Shown here piece after piece: positions 22,896 through 34,654 of a stretch of 64,000 nt of DNA. The stretch is from Artemia franciscana (Eukaryota > Arthropoda > Branchiopoda > Anostraca > Artemiidae). The notes beneath the pieces are model-generated. The model saw only the letters and a program-made list of their open reading frames with translations. It ran no database searches and was not told the origin of the DNA. The stretch lies in NCBI RefSeq assembly GCF_032884065.1, contig NC_088880.1, positions 28,733,298-28,797,297 on the forward strand, given 5' to 3'. Position numbers and translations under genes: made by a program. The first letter of the stretch is position 1; every line of letters starts with the position of its first letter.

Positions 22896-23294
22896 TATAT
22901 ATGTTATTGTGAATGTTCGATATACTGTTAATGTCGACATTCACCGGTGAATGTTCAAATTCCTTTTTCTCTGCTTGGATTCAATTCAGCGCTACGAGTC
23001 AGCCTTTTCAGTCTGATGCAAGCTATGATGGTAAAAGTTAAGATTAGGTTAGATTATGTTAGTTTGGGTTAGGTCAGGTAAGATTTGGTTAGATTACGTT
23101 ATATTTGGTTGTAAACATCAGAAATGAGTTAAAAACCTAAGTTAAGCTAACCTACCCTATCATGATCAAATCTTGCATTAAATCGAAAAAGTTGACTGGC
23201 AAAGCTGACTAAATCCAAGGAGAAAAATTATTTTGGACGTTCATTGGTGAATGTCGACATTCACCAATTGCAGACATTCACGGTAACATATATA
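22896..23294. mobile_element. TA-flanked MITE, copy 1
   Basis: The terminal inverted repeats are TATATATGTTATTGTGAATG at the left and the complement of TATATATGTTACCGTGAATG at the right. Internal pairs AATGTCGACATTCACCGGTG and TGAATGTCGACATTCACCAA add a second inverted layer. The middle has GATTAGGTTAGATTA and GGTTAGGTCAG, loosely like the arthropod telomere unit TTAGG. Copy 2 is at 34655-35002. A partial copy is at about 24525-24670. TA ends suggest a Tc1/mariner-mobilised MITE. Confidence 0.8.
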
Positions 23295-23299
23295 CTATC

Positions 23300-25280
23300 C
23301 TCAGCCCCATTGGTAATTATTTTTCGTATCAGGAAGGCTGCAAAGACATTCGAATAGTCGTGTAACAGTTGTTTCAGGCTAATGAATGAACCAAATGGTC
23401 AAATTAGGCCCCGGGAATGTTCTTTCAAGTTCCTACCTGCATTTTGCCTACTTATACAGCTTCAAAGATCCCGCAAAGGCAAGTCTATACTTGTATTAGT
23501 ATTGAAAAGAGAAAAATCAAATTAGGGTAAGACTGATTGCAGGGTAAGCGTTGGGAACATTTCGATTGGACAAACATTCAATAGTCTTATTTTAATCCAA
23601 TCACTTCGACTCTTAAAGAGGAAATCCCAAATTTCAATTTCCAGTCTGTTGCCCCCTTCTGTTGCTATGATCATCCCCTCTATATGAAGTCTCCAAAGTG
23701 GGAACTCCAATTACCTTTAAATGGCTCATGGAAACTCATAGACTATTTGAATTATACTTATTCCACGACTTATCTACCTTGGTTCTGCCCTAGGATGGAT
23801 GATAGACTATCTATCAACAAGTGAAATGACATAATTTTCATACAACTCTTAAGTAGGCTTAAGCCAGCTTTTTCTCTCACTCAGACTATCTGTCTTGGCC
23901 TTTTATTCAATTAGCCATGGCTCTTAAATTTGCACCATAGTTCATCAACTTGATTTTAATAGGAAAGCAATTCTATTATGAAAAACTGCCTGAACACTTT
24001 TTTTGTAGGAAGGGTCTGGTTTTGGTAGATGGCGTGATTCCCCTGTGGCAGATGGGGTGATTCCCGATTTGTTCACTACAATTTTTCCTCCTTATGAAGG
24101 TTCAAGCATCCTTCAAAGATAAGTCTACACCTGTGATAATATTGAAAAAAAAAAAATGAGGGTTAGACTCTGATTCTCCTATCCTTTGGAAAGTGGTTTC
24201 AGCTTGATTTAAGGGAAAACTCTTCTTTTTCAATTAGGCCTCTTGACAGGCGTTCAAGGCGTCAAGGTTCAAGGCTAAATCAGATTTAATTAATAAAAAG
24301 GAAATAAATAAAATTCGAAATAAATTTCTCAGTGACGAAACGCATGTAGACCCATAAAGTTATTTAGACCCATTATGTAATGTAGACCCATAAACATAAA
24401 AGTTTCTTCGACAACATGCAGTATGGCTCGGACTCAACTCTTTGACACAACCCCACAGCTCATCACTAGATAAAATCAATTAAACTTAATGGTAGGCTTT
24501 CTCCCTTCCTCTCTGGACTTCCAAATGTGAATGTTGACATTCACCATACACTAATGGCGAATGTTGAGCATTTCTGATATTCTAATCCATTTCTGAGATT
24601 TATAACCTAACCCTATCTAACCTGTCATCATTAAACCTTGCAGAATATTGACAAAGCTGACTGGTCAAAAACACACAGCGTTTTGAAATAACCTAGATAA
24701 AGCCAGAGAATCGACTGAAAAAAAAACGGAAAAAAGAAAGGACATTCAAAGGTTGAATTGGGTAATGGTAGCCTGTCTACTGATCTGATTTGCATTAAAA
24801 CGGCTGAGGACCTCGTTTTAATACGAGAAGGGATTGAAGCCGAATCTTTCTTTAAATAGATCAACATAAATAGGGTTTGCAATAATATTCCCATTTTATT
24901 TGCTTAAAGTGAGGTCTTTATCGTTGTATTTTTTCTTAATTTCAACTGCCTCCCTAAAAGATGGGAGTAAACCGTTTACTATGGACACAAAGGTAGGTTG
25001 CCTAGTCAAAAACAATGTCTCGGTTTTTTTTTGCTTAGTGTCATTATTGTATTACCAGTGTTGTCTCAGATCTAATTTATAGTGTTCATAGGCTTAAATC
25101 TTCAACATAGCAAAACAGCCGGCCACCCGGTTTGAGTTGAAAATGCCAAGTGTTGAAAAGAAAAAATGTTTAAACAAATCTAAATAATTTGCTTTCCTTC
25201 GGGCCATTTGCTTGTTTAGTTTTGTTTATTTATATTAATAAACCCAACTTTCTCTCTCTCTCTAAAAAAAAAAAAAGAAT
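23300..25280. other. Intronic DNA with a partial MITE and old repeats
   Basis: 23400-23530 and 24055-24175 are related (AGGCAAGTCTAYAC, then ATATTGAAAAGA). 24525-24670 is a MITE remnant (GAATGTTGACATTCACC). Short CT- and A-rich runs precede the discoidin exon. No other exon is recognised. Confidence 0.5.
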
Positions 25281-25292
25281 CAAGAGTCTTAC

Positions 25293-25497
25293 ATGGTAGA
25301 TTTTTTACAATTCTTTACAGCCACCACTAGCTTTCTTGCAATGGATTCAATCACAACACTTGGTAAGTATAGTTCTTGGTATACTCGCGTCCAAGTGCAG
25401 TCTGAATGTTTGCACGAAATCCCAGTAATATATCCTGGACTATAAGTTTCATATACAGCTATTTCGATTGGATAAACAGGCATCTCGAATTTAACAT
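25293..25497 (-). CDS. FBXL4: FBXL4-like gene, discoidin-like domain exon
   Basis: This 205-bp exon follows a long T-tract and CAG, and ends at donor GTAAGA from 25292. In frame it reads VKFEMPVYPIEIAVYETYSP and continues GYITGISCKH. This is close to the family signature PVYPTAVHVLETYHPGAV with the following cysteine-containing strand. It belongs to the beta-sandwich (discoidin/PITH-like) N-terminal half of FBXL4, upstream of the F-box. The downstream part (RVYQELYLPSVVIESIARKL) is less conserved. The exon starts with two bases completing a split codon and ends with AT, which the next exon's G completes to ATG. The phases agree on both sides, which makes chance very unlikely. Confidence 0.85.
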
Positions 25498-26142
25498 CTG
25501 AAAAAAAAAAAAAAAAGATTCGAATTTAAAGTACCAATGACAGTGAAAACAATATCTTCTCTTTTAAATTGGCTACGTGAATATTAACACAACCATATAC
25601 GCTTAGAAAATGAAGTAAAAATTGGGACTTCTATGAATCGCTTCAAGCCGGCGTCGAATTTAAAAAAAAAAGAAACATGGGTGAAAAAACGCAAAACAAG
25701 CTAACAACATGTGACACCAAACAGCTTAAGAAGGCTTAGCCTTCCTTTGAAATTGTGGTTGTCATCGGGAATCAACAGACTATTAATTTAAATTTCTACA
25801 ATCTATAAGTGTTTTCAAATTGAGCGAAATAGTATATATTTTTTTTTATGTCACAGGTCAACGTGGCAACACGGACAAAATCTTGAACTAACCTAAGAAT
25901 TCTATAATTTTTAAACAATTAAAAGAAAAATTCCAGAAAATCACTGTTTTTAGGTATGAATAGACTTGAGATGGGTCCATAGGGCAAGAAATGTATTTAT
26001 CTTGATGTTCATGATACTTTTTAGTATTTATTTAAGCGTTAATTCTTACTCCAACGGCTGACCGTCATAAGGATAATGCTACATACTATTGTGGTCCATT
26101 TGGCTTACAAATGATTATAGTTCAAAAGTTGAAGCTCAAAAT

Positions 26143-26313
26143 CAAGGCCGTGTCCAGGGGGGTGTTACCGGATATGAAACCCCTTCCCCCTAGAAATTTC
26201 GTCCGATTCCTAAAAAAGTAACAAGAATATATATAAACAAATTTTTGGCGTGTTTTGTAAAGTTTTTTCGTACCCCCCCCCCCCCCCGAAGAAAAATCCT
26301 CGATACGTCCTTG
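26143..26313. mobile_element. Small hAT-like MITE
   Basis: The termini are CAAGGCCGTGTCCAGG on the left and the complement of CAAGGACGTATCGAGG on the right. The flanking octamers CTCAAAAT and CTAAAGAT match at 6 of 8 positions, the length expected for a hAT target duplication. The 171-bp interior has a C-tract and no ORF. Confidence 0.6.
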
Positions 26314-26455
26314 CTAAAGATAAACACAAATCTTGTAAAATTTGAACAATTCGACTTGCAATTATGTTACCGCAGATGATTTGCTGGATTCCTTTTCAGC
26401 GCCTATAGAAGCGAATTCAGCTGATATCCAACTGACAGTCTGATATCCAACTTTG

Positions 26456-26580
26456 GCAGCACGTTGACAGTCTAGCGAAATTTCTCTTTTCAATGTCTAC
26501 TAGCATAACTATGGGAGCTGTTGTTTAATTGTTTAGAGCGATGCATTTGGCAGCTGTTTTTTCGCCCAAATTCTCCTTGT
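26456..26580 (+). repeat. Empty-site paralogue of the copy C insertion site
   Basis: AGCACGTTGACAGTCTAGCG through ACTATGGGAGCTGTTGTTTA and AATTGTTTAGAGCGATGC are continuous here. The same sequence is split at 26775-26844 and 28505-28570 by copy C. This segmental duplication shows what the target looked like before insertion. Confidence 0.85.
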
Positions 26581-26844
26581 AGAGAAAATGTTTCATTTTC
26601 CTGTAAAAGTCAAAGTTCGGGCAGTATATTGTGCCGCAGTATATAGTATATTGGTTTGAGCAGACTCAAACCAGTAACAAAATTCATTTGATAAAGTAGT
26701 GATAAATGTTCAACTAAGACACAAGAGCCGAATTCCAAATCGCACAAACAGTCTTTTTCGAAACTTTACTTTAGCAGCACGTTGACAGTCTAGCGAAATA
26801 TCTCTTTTCAATGTCTACTAACATAACTATGGGAGCTGCTGTTT

Positions 26845-28505
26845 CAAACAGTTCGTGGTAACGAACTGTAGTAAGGAGCGACCCGGCTCAATAGTAACCA
26901 AAACTCTAAAAAATGAAATTTTTATACCAATAGCTACATCAAAAGAATTGCATTTTAATGCTGATCTTAAATATATAAGTTTCATCAAGTTTAGTCTTAC
27001 CCATCGAAAGTTGCGAGCCTGAGAAAATTTGCCTTATTTTAGAAAATAGGGGGAAACACCTAAAAGTAATAGAATCTTAACGAAAATCACACCATCAGAT
27101 TCAGCGTATCAGAGAAACCTGTTGTAGAATTTTCAAGCTGTTATCTGCAAAAATGTGGAATTTTGTATTTTTGCCAGAAGGCAGATCACGGATGCGTGTT
27201 TATTTGTTTCTTTGTTAGTTTTTTTTGTTTTTTCCCCCAGGGGTGATCGTATCGACCCTCTTGTCCTAGAATCTTGCAAGAGGGCTCATTCTAACGGAAA
27301 TGAAAAGTTCTAGTGCCCTTTTTAAGTGGCCAAAAAACTGGAGGGCACCTAGGCCCCCTCCCACGCTAATTATTTTTTCAAAGTCAACGAATACAAATTC
27401 TGAGATAACCATTTTATTCAGCGTAGTCGAAAAACCTTATAACTATGTCTTTGGGGACGACTTACTCTCCCACAGTCCCCGTGGGAGGGGCTACATGTTA
27501 CAAACTTTGACCAGTGCTTACATATAGTAATGGTTATTGGGAAGTGTACAGACGTTTTCAGGGTGATTTTTCGGTTGGGGGGAGGGATTTAGAAGAGGGG
27601 GACATGTTGGGGAAACTTTCCATGGAGGAATTTGTAATGGGGGAAGAAAATTTCCATGAAGGGAGCACAGGATTTTCTAGCATTATTTAAAAAAACACAA
27701 TGAAATAATTAATATGAAAAGTTTTTTTTAACTGGAAGTAAGGAGCAGCATTAAAACGTAAAACGAACAGAAATTATTACGCATATGAGGGGCTCACCTC
27801 CTCCTAATACCTCGCTCTTTGCGCTAAAGTATTTTTAGTAATTTCAACTATTTATTCTACGGCTTTTGTGATTCAGAGGTACTGACGTGGGGGTGAACCC
27901 CTCACATATGTAATAAAAACATGAGAATACAAAAGTTCGTCACGTAAGTTAATTTATAAGTTACGTATATCTTTTGCTAATAAAAACAGTCGTAAAAAAT
28001 TAGAAGTTCTAGTTGCCTTTTTAAGTAACCAAAAAATCGGAAGGCAACTAGGCTTCCTCCCCTGCTCCTTTTTTTCTCAAAATCATTCGATCAAAACTAT
28101 GAGAAAGCCATTTAGCCAAAAAAAAATATAAAAAAATATGCAAATTTCATTTTAATTATTCCTCTGCGGAGAGCCAAAATCAAAACATGCATTGATTCAA
28201 AAACGTTCAAAAATTAAATAAAAAAAAACAAGTTTTTTTTTAACTGAAAGTAAGGAGCAACATTAAAACTTAAAACGAACAGAAATTACTTCGTATATGA
28301 GAATGGCTGCTTCCTCATTAACGCCCCACTCTTTACGCTAAAGTTTTAAAAAGAAGAGTTGAGAGAAAGAGTATAACTTTAGTGTAAAGAGCGGGGCGCT
28401 GATGAGGAAGCAGCCCCTTTCATATACGAAGCAATTTCTGTTTGTTTTAAGTTTTAATGTCGCTCCTTACTTTCAGTTAAAAAAACTTGTTTTTTTTTAT
28501 TTAAT
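26845..28505 (+). mobile_element. Non-autonomous repeat family, copy C (complete)
   Basis: This is the most complete copy, about 1.66 kb. It begins CAAACAGTTCGTGGTAACGA with its terminal hairpin and ends in AACTTG plus a T-tract and ATTTAAT. It contains GGTGATCGTATCGACC (near 27242), CTAGTGCCCTTTTTAAGTG, CCCACAGTCCCCGTGGG, and the hairpin at 28245-28480. The adjoining empty-site duplicate fixes both borders to within a few bases. No coding sequence is present, and short ORFs are in random frames. It could be a Helitron-like or other non-autonomous element; the ends do not match a standard Helitron (no CTRR). Confidence 0.82.
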
Positions 28506-28652
28506 AATTGTTTAGAGCGATGCATTTGGCGGCTGTTTTTTCGCCCAGAGTCTCCTTATAGAGAAAATGTTTCTGAAATGAAATTATTTACGGAAAAACA
28601 TCAATCCGTTAGAACTGGCATTACGGTCCTTAAAGACGAAAAAAAACAATAC

Positions 28653-28860
28653 TGTTAGCAGATATCTGCAACTTGTTTTATAAGCAGTAACCATAAATTA
28701 TTATATTAAAAGTTATATTTATCTATATATAATATATTATGTATTATGTTATATATTACGTTAGCAGCAATTTACAACTTGTTTTATAACCAGTAACAAT
28801 ATGTTATTATATTGATAGTTATATTAATCTATATATAATATATTAAGCAATTAATTATTA
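28653..28860. repeat. AT-rich tandem duplication, period about 107
   Basis: GTTAGCAGATATCTGCAACT and GTTAGCAGCAATTTACAACT each begin a unit. The units continue with TTGTTTTATAAGCAGTAAC and end with ATCTATATATAATATATTA. Confidence 0.75.
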
Positions 28861-28869
28861 GGCCTATAT

Positions 28870-30690
28870 TTTAATCTATTATATAATAATAGAAATCATT
28901 TTGGGTTTCAATTCTCAATACAACTATACAGGGAGGGAGGGAGGGGGTATATACATGGCGTTTACAATGTGGTATGCATAGTTCGTCATATACTCAGGTC
29001 AATGTGCAGGCTATAACCTCAGAAATTATAGTTTAATTATTAATACAGTTTTAATATTAAATCAATATTAATATTACTGTAAAAATTAATATTAATTAAA
29101 TAATAATTTAATTAATAATCATTAATATAGTTTAATTATAGAAATATACAAATTACAAGTTTAATTTATAGCTATTTCCGCTTTATAAACAGATGTCTTG
29201 AATTTAACATCTAGATAAAGTGCTAAATATAAAACTGTTTTTATTAAATCAAAGAAACACAAAAGATATCAGAGATCTTAGGTATTAGTTTTAAATAAAT
29301 CCCTCATGTTTATTGAAGTGAGAAAACACAAAAGGGAAGAACATTGGCCAAAATATTAGAACAATTCACGACATTCTAGTTTACAATCACCTTGTACATT
29401 AAACTCTTTTAATATTCTTCTCAATGAAAAAGTTTTTAATAAATTTATTTTGTTTTATTCTCCCAACAATGTTGCCAAACGAGATTAGCTGGATCCCCTT
29501 TCGGCGTTCCTAGGAGTAAATTTAGCTGATAAAAAACTGGTAGAGCATTTGGACTTATAATTCCGGCGGGTATATACCAGGTTTGGCAGTTATGATTCAA
29601 AAGTTGAAGTTTAAATAGATATGTTAAATAGGTATTATTGTTCATAATTGCATATATTCATTGTTTGCAGACTGGAGGAGAATAGCGCTTCGAGTGGCTA
29701 GTTTTTCTGAAGAAGAAGTCAAAAAGATGAAAGGACTTGTTGTTAGTCCATATACCTCCCTACAATTTTTGGAACTAGAACTGGAACTATGTTTGTTCTT
29801 CCAATCTTACAACTATTTTCCTCACCACCATTACTAGCTACGCAACTTTTATAATTGATTTATACAGATCAAAGATAAATTTACGTCTAAAAAATGAACA
29901 ATTGGTCTTTTTTTTTAACAAAAATTAATGTTTTCTCACAATTTGCCATAAAATATAGAGTAAAGAGTATTACTTTCCAATCCTGAAATCCATCACTTTT
30001 ATTTATTTTACATGGTAAATTAGTAAGTTGGGAAAGCACAACATCAACGTAAAGAGTGAGAAAAAAGGGGGATTAAGGGGGTGCAATCCCGCTTATTTTC
30101 AAGGGAATTTAAGTTTTTATTCAACGTCTAATACGTCTTTGATGTCGTCTAAAAAATGATTTGTCAATTATTCTATTTTATCAAATAATTCTTTTATTCT
30201 ATCAAATTATTCTAAAAAATTATTCTATACGCTTAAAGAGGTTACCACACTACCCGAACCCACATTCTTTACATTAAAATATAAGCTACGCTTAGACAAA
30301 TGAGTCCCTTACTAACCGGATTTTGGGATAAGCATGAGGGTTGAGGGACGACGAGGGTTGGCACCACCCCTCGCACTTAAAATAATTTATGTTCCCTTAA
30401 TGTTTTAACATCCCTATTTCTTACCTTAAATAGAACTAACATATTTTTTGGGGGCTATTAACAAGGGTGACTCAAATGTATTCTTCTAAATGAAGAAAGG
30501 TTAGGTGAAAACTTTCACCCCCTTTGATGAAAATTTGCGTCTTAAAATGGAATTTAGAGGTAAGCCCTTACACCTTTCTCCAAGAAACCTACAGAAGACC
30601 CCCGCCCTATCTTACAGTAGGCGAGCCACTATACATTCCTGTGCATAAATGACGAAATTGGCAAAATACAAAATTAAATTCAAATTCATT
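28870..30690. other. AT-rich intronic DNA, no gene recognised
   Basis: It includes ATTAATATTAATAAT-type low-complexity sequence (29030-29130) and a GGGAGGGAGGGAGGGGG run (28931). I found no splice-bounded coding segment of the FBXL4 family here. Confidence 0.5.
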
Positions 30691-31125
30691 TTGGTTTAGT
30701 TTGGGCGAAAACTATCGTCGTTGAAAGACCGATAAAGGTAATTTATTATTTTAAGATCTCTTTTGTTACTTAGTGCCCTAAAGCTCAAAATTCTGTTTGA
30801 ACTAACTCTGTCCCCCTTTTCTACAGTAAGGGGTTCAATACAATTATCCCTGGTAAAAAAAAGAAGAACAGTTATAAATATGAAATGCTGGGTTCTCGGC
30901 ATCTTAGAGTCGTTGAATCGGATGGTGCCATTTTCAACAAGATCGCTACCTGTTTTTAGGCTGAACTTTTCGTTAAGAAGTAATGATGCCAAGGCTATTT
31001 AAAAAAAAAATTGATTTTTAACTGAGAACTTTTATTGTAAGTGTTTTATTGTTTTTATTTTTTCTTTGCTGAAGACGGCCCTTAGATATAAGGCCGAAAT
31101 ATTCAAATAGGTTTTGTTGGTTCAC
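30690..31125 (+). mobile_element. Probable LINE 3' end fragment
   Basis: A weak coding-like region (30763-31005) is followed by a T-rich spacer and CTGAAGACGGCCCTTAGATA plus TAAGGCCGAAATATTC at 31067-31105. That CTGAAGA - GC hairpin - GAAATA structure is what I associate with 3' untranslated ends of invertebrate non-LTR elements. The protein part is too decayed to name. Confidence 0.45.
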
Positions 31126-31446
31126 TGTCTTGGGAAAAAAGTCCTCATTATTCTCTCTTTTGTTGTTGTGTTTACCCTATAAAATTGTTTTTTATTTTTG
31201 TGCAAATACTCTTTTTTTGTATTGGCTTTTTGGAGTAGCTTTAGGGTTAAACATTGTTTAAGCTCGGAAAAAGCTAAACAACAATTTATTTTTTCTGTTG
31301 TTTTGAAACGTTAATTTTTCAAAACTAGGGGTATTATTGACAGCTTTACTCTTTATTAACCATCACTATTAATGGTTTAAGAGCATGCAGTAACACGATT
31401 ATTATTATTTTTTGATTATTATTTTTTTTTACGATAGAAAACATAC

Positions 31447-31516
31447 CAATAAAATCTGTTGACAAGCATCTTCTCTTCTGAAAATTATGCTTACAGGCGG
31501 TGAATTTGTGGTGGCG
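31447..31516 (-). CDS. FBXL4: FBXL4-like gene, short internal exon
   Basis: This is a 70-bp exon with 23 codons plus one base. The acceptor is TTTTCAG, ending at 31517, after a T-rich tract. The donor is GTATGT from 31446. The leftover G joins AT at the start of the next exon to make a GAT codon. That produces STDFI-D-VKFEMPVYP, which matches the family pattern (a DYVELTF-like strand, then PVYP). Both neighbouring junctions therefore keep frame (phase 0 in, phase 1 out). The first half of the exon (RHHKFTACKHNF) is poorly conserved, and the tryptophan-rich YGxWW stretch I expect in this part of FBXL4 is missing. Either the lineage has diverged here or an additional small exon is still hidden in the 11.8-kb intron upstream. 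Confidence 0.6.
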
Positions 31517-31679
31517 CTGAAAATAAAACAAAAGATTAAAACATACTGAAAACACTCACAAAGCAAAAATATACAACTATGCAAAAGAATGCAAAAATAC
31601 GCTAAAATATGCAAAGTATGCTTAGCTAATTTCCAAAACGACGTACAAAAAAAAGGAATTTAAAAAAATTAACTTCTCC

Positions 31680-32090
31680 ATATATTATTACTAGCTCTAC
31701 TGACAACCCATCTTAGTACCAAGCCAACAGAGGCCAACACAGCAGCCCACCACTACTTCACCCGCTCTGGTATGAACTTTTACCTTTTAGCCTCTTTCAA
31801 GAAGTTCTTGAATCCTTTAAATATTTGACCAAAACCTCTTCTCGCCTCATTTAAGGATCTTTTGACTAAAGATAAGGATTTAAGCAACCTTCCATTCTTT
31901 ATCTGCAACGTAATCTATCTGTATTAGCTTCCTTTAATGGCAGCGCTGAACTTTGCTCTTTAGTCTCTTTGAAGAAATTTTTTGGAACAGCATTTGGAAA
32001 TTTGGAACACCAGTCAAAGTAGCAATGGAGAGGGGAGGTTTAGCACATTGGTTAATTTAAAAATAGATTTAAAAAGTGTTTTTGATGATG
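31680..32090 (-). mobile_element. RTE-like LINE 3' fragment, reversed
   Basis: On the minus strand, GGTGGGCTGCTGTGTTGGCC and TCTGTTGGCTTGGTACTAAG (31690-31760) match the last coding stretch of the RTE element at 16325-16360. The next part (31765-31945) is related to 34195-34370: a reading like AAIKG...KVEK...SQKK...ETWRGFKK is visible there in the less decayed copy. Confidence 0.6.
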
Positions 32091-34200
32091 AGTAAGTTCT
32101 ACTGCTACTGCTAACAACTCACCGTAGGAACAAGTAGCCGAAGACCAACACGGCTACAAACGCTCCTTCTCCATCCAAATCTATTCAAAACCACCCTCTT
32201 TACACCCTCTCAGGAAGTTCCTATTTCCCTTAAAGCTTTCCCACCCAAAATAAAGTCGACCTGCTTTCCATTTAGTCCTAGACAGTAGATGGAAAAGGAC
32301 ACTCTTTGGGAATCTGTCATCCTTCAACCACAGAACGTGCTCTAGCCATCTTAACCTTTCCCTCATTATAGCACTAGAAAGCGATATTGAACAAAACTTT
32401 TCCTATTGTCTACTCTTTGAAATACAGTCAGTCAGTTGGGTACCCAAAACCATTCGTAGGCAATTTATCTGGAAAATAACTGGCAAATATTCCTCCGTTT
32501 TTCGGAGCGCCCATGCTTCAGAACCATATTTGACTACTGTTATCACTCTAGCTTCCAATATTCTAATCTTGGTTCGCAGAGTTATGTTTCTATTCTTCCA
32601 AACTTTATCTATGTGAAAGAACACCCTGACTCTTCTACTCGGCTATTCTACTTTTTCACATCTTCACTGAACCCAGCGTCTTCACTAATAATACTACCAA
32701 GGTAGGTGAAGTTGTCCACTCGATCGATCTTTTCGTTACCCAGCGTTTACCTTTTCATCTTCACTTATTCCTATCCTTAGTGACTTAGACTTCTTAACAT
32801 TTATTTTCAAACCTATTCCAGCACCCTGACTCGCAAAACCTCCAAAAATTCATTCATTTTGCTCTCATTTTCATCTAGCATGCTTAAATTATCAGCAGAA
32901 TCTAAGACCAAGAAAGTTTTATTTCCAAATTTGATTCCGGGTTCTCCCATTGCCATTACTGTGCTCCTTAAGACAAGGTCCATCGAAATGATCAATATAA
33001 ATAGGGTAATAACACAGCCCTGCTTAACTTGTGATTTAATACAAAACCAGTTACTAACCTTATTTCCTAGCTTAACCGCAGCAGTGTTATTCTCGTGCAT
33101 AGCACTAATCACTATAATATATTGGTCTGATATTTCATACAAGGATAAGACCTTCGCTAAAACTTTTCTATCAGCTGTATCAAAAGCTTGCTCATAATCT
33201 ATAAAACAGAGGACTAAAGGTGTTAAAGGATTAAAGAGCACACAAGCACTTCTCAATTATTAACCTATGAGTGAAAATTTTGTCGATAGATCCTCTGTCC
33301 TTCCTGAAACAGCACTATTCTTCTCTCAGAACTTTGTCTACAGTATCTTTAAGTTTAAAAAGTATCAACATACTAATTATTTTGTTACCTACAAAAGCCA
33401 AGCTAATGCCCCTATTATCACAATCACTCTTATCAACTTTATTATGCAAAGGTTTAATTGGGGTTTTCCTGAAATCGCTAGGTACTCCCCCTTTAATAAA
33501 TCTTCCTTCACATCCAAGGTGTCACAACGTTCTCTCTATATCTTTTCTTGTAACCCTATCCCGGTTTAGTAAATTCTCGAAATGTTCTACCAATCTCTCT
33601 TTAACTGGGTTCCTATCTTTAACTGAAAAAGTCCAGATTGACTACTCCCTCTCAATTTATTAACATGCCAGTACAGTATTTTACTATTATGCTGTCTAGA
33701 TGCATCTTCCAGATCCTCGGCAATTTTATCCATGACCACAACTTCACACCTCCTTAGTTTGTATTCCGATTCCTTCTCCACTTTCTTTACATTCTTCTTG
33801 TTTTCATATGACCTATCACTCAAATAATAATTGTACAAGCCCCCCTTCACCTCTCTATTAAACATAAAGCTTTTCCCCTAATATTCCTAGCTGCATTCCT
33901 AACTTTCTTCCCTCTGAGACCATCAGAAACTTCACAAATTATTTTCCAAAAATTATTCCATCCATCTTCTACGTTGCCAAATTTTAAACTCTCCACTTTA
34001 GTATTCAACTGTTTCTAGAAAGTTTCTCTCAGATTCTCATCCTGGAGTCTACAAACGTCATAGCTTCCCGGAAAGCAGTTACCCCTGCAAAATTTCAGCT
34101 TTAAATTCACCCTAGACAATACTAGATGGTGATCTTTACTTTTGGCACCAATAACAGCACTCCTATATACCATAATATCTTGCATGGATTATTTGTTTTG
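32090..34200 (-). pseudogene. RTE-like LINE, reversed copy, degenerate
   Basis: Minus-strand ORF pieces correspond, in order, to the element at 14065-16369. 33587-33865 holds ELRRCEVVVMDKIAEDLEDA-like linker. 32813-33256 holds RT motif A (LCFIDYEQAFDTADRKVLAK) and motif B (SQVKQGCVITLFILIISMDL). Motif C is decayed (LDSADNLSML, about 32890). 32403-32624 holds KYGSEAWALRKTEEYLPVIF. 32181-32366 holds MRERLRWLEHVLWLKD. The endonuclease end is seen near 34000-34190. It lies in sense with the FBXL4-like gene and opposite to the 14-kb copy. Confidence 0.85.
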
Positions 34201-34400
34201 CTCTTCAGTCTCATTCAATAAATTTTTACGTCCTTTAAATATTTTTTAAAACCTCTCCATGTCTCATTTGAGGATGTCCTGTTTTTCTTCTGACTAAACA
34301 GAAGGATTTTCTCAACTTTTCAATCTTCATCTACAAAGTAGTCTATCCATATTAGCTTTCCTTTTATTACAGCTGGGCGGTTAGGATCAAGCCATACTTT
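34195..34400 (-). mobile_element. RTE-related fragment
   Basis: On the minus strand one frame reads LIWIDYFVDED, then KVEKILLFSQKKNRTSSNET, then WRGFKKYLKDVK. The same sequence, more decayed, occurs at 31765-31945, on the other side of the RTE copy. Confidence 0.5.
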
Positions 34401-34654
34401 TTACGACAGCCGCACTTATTCGAGACATATAGCCACACTTATTGTTTGATCTATGGTTATTCAAGCAAGTACCTAAAACTATACTAGTCAATTGTTTTGG
34501 AATTATCTAGCATATCTACCCCAAGCATTCAAAACCAATGTTTTACGACAATACTTGTCAATTGTCACTGAAGCGGCTCTTCGTGTCTAATTTTTCTTTT
34601 CTTATACTTTTTTTTAGGGAAATATTATTTTGCATCAAGTTCAGTGAAATTTGA

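Noticed and set aside
23030..23105. TTAGG-like repeats as interstitial telomere
   Set aside because: The units are irregular and lie inside a MITE. Too few and too imperfect to call telomeric.
26845..28505. Copy C as a Helitron (terminal hairpin, AT-type insertion)
   Set aside because: No TC start and no CTRR end next to the hairpin in either direction. Left unclassified.
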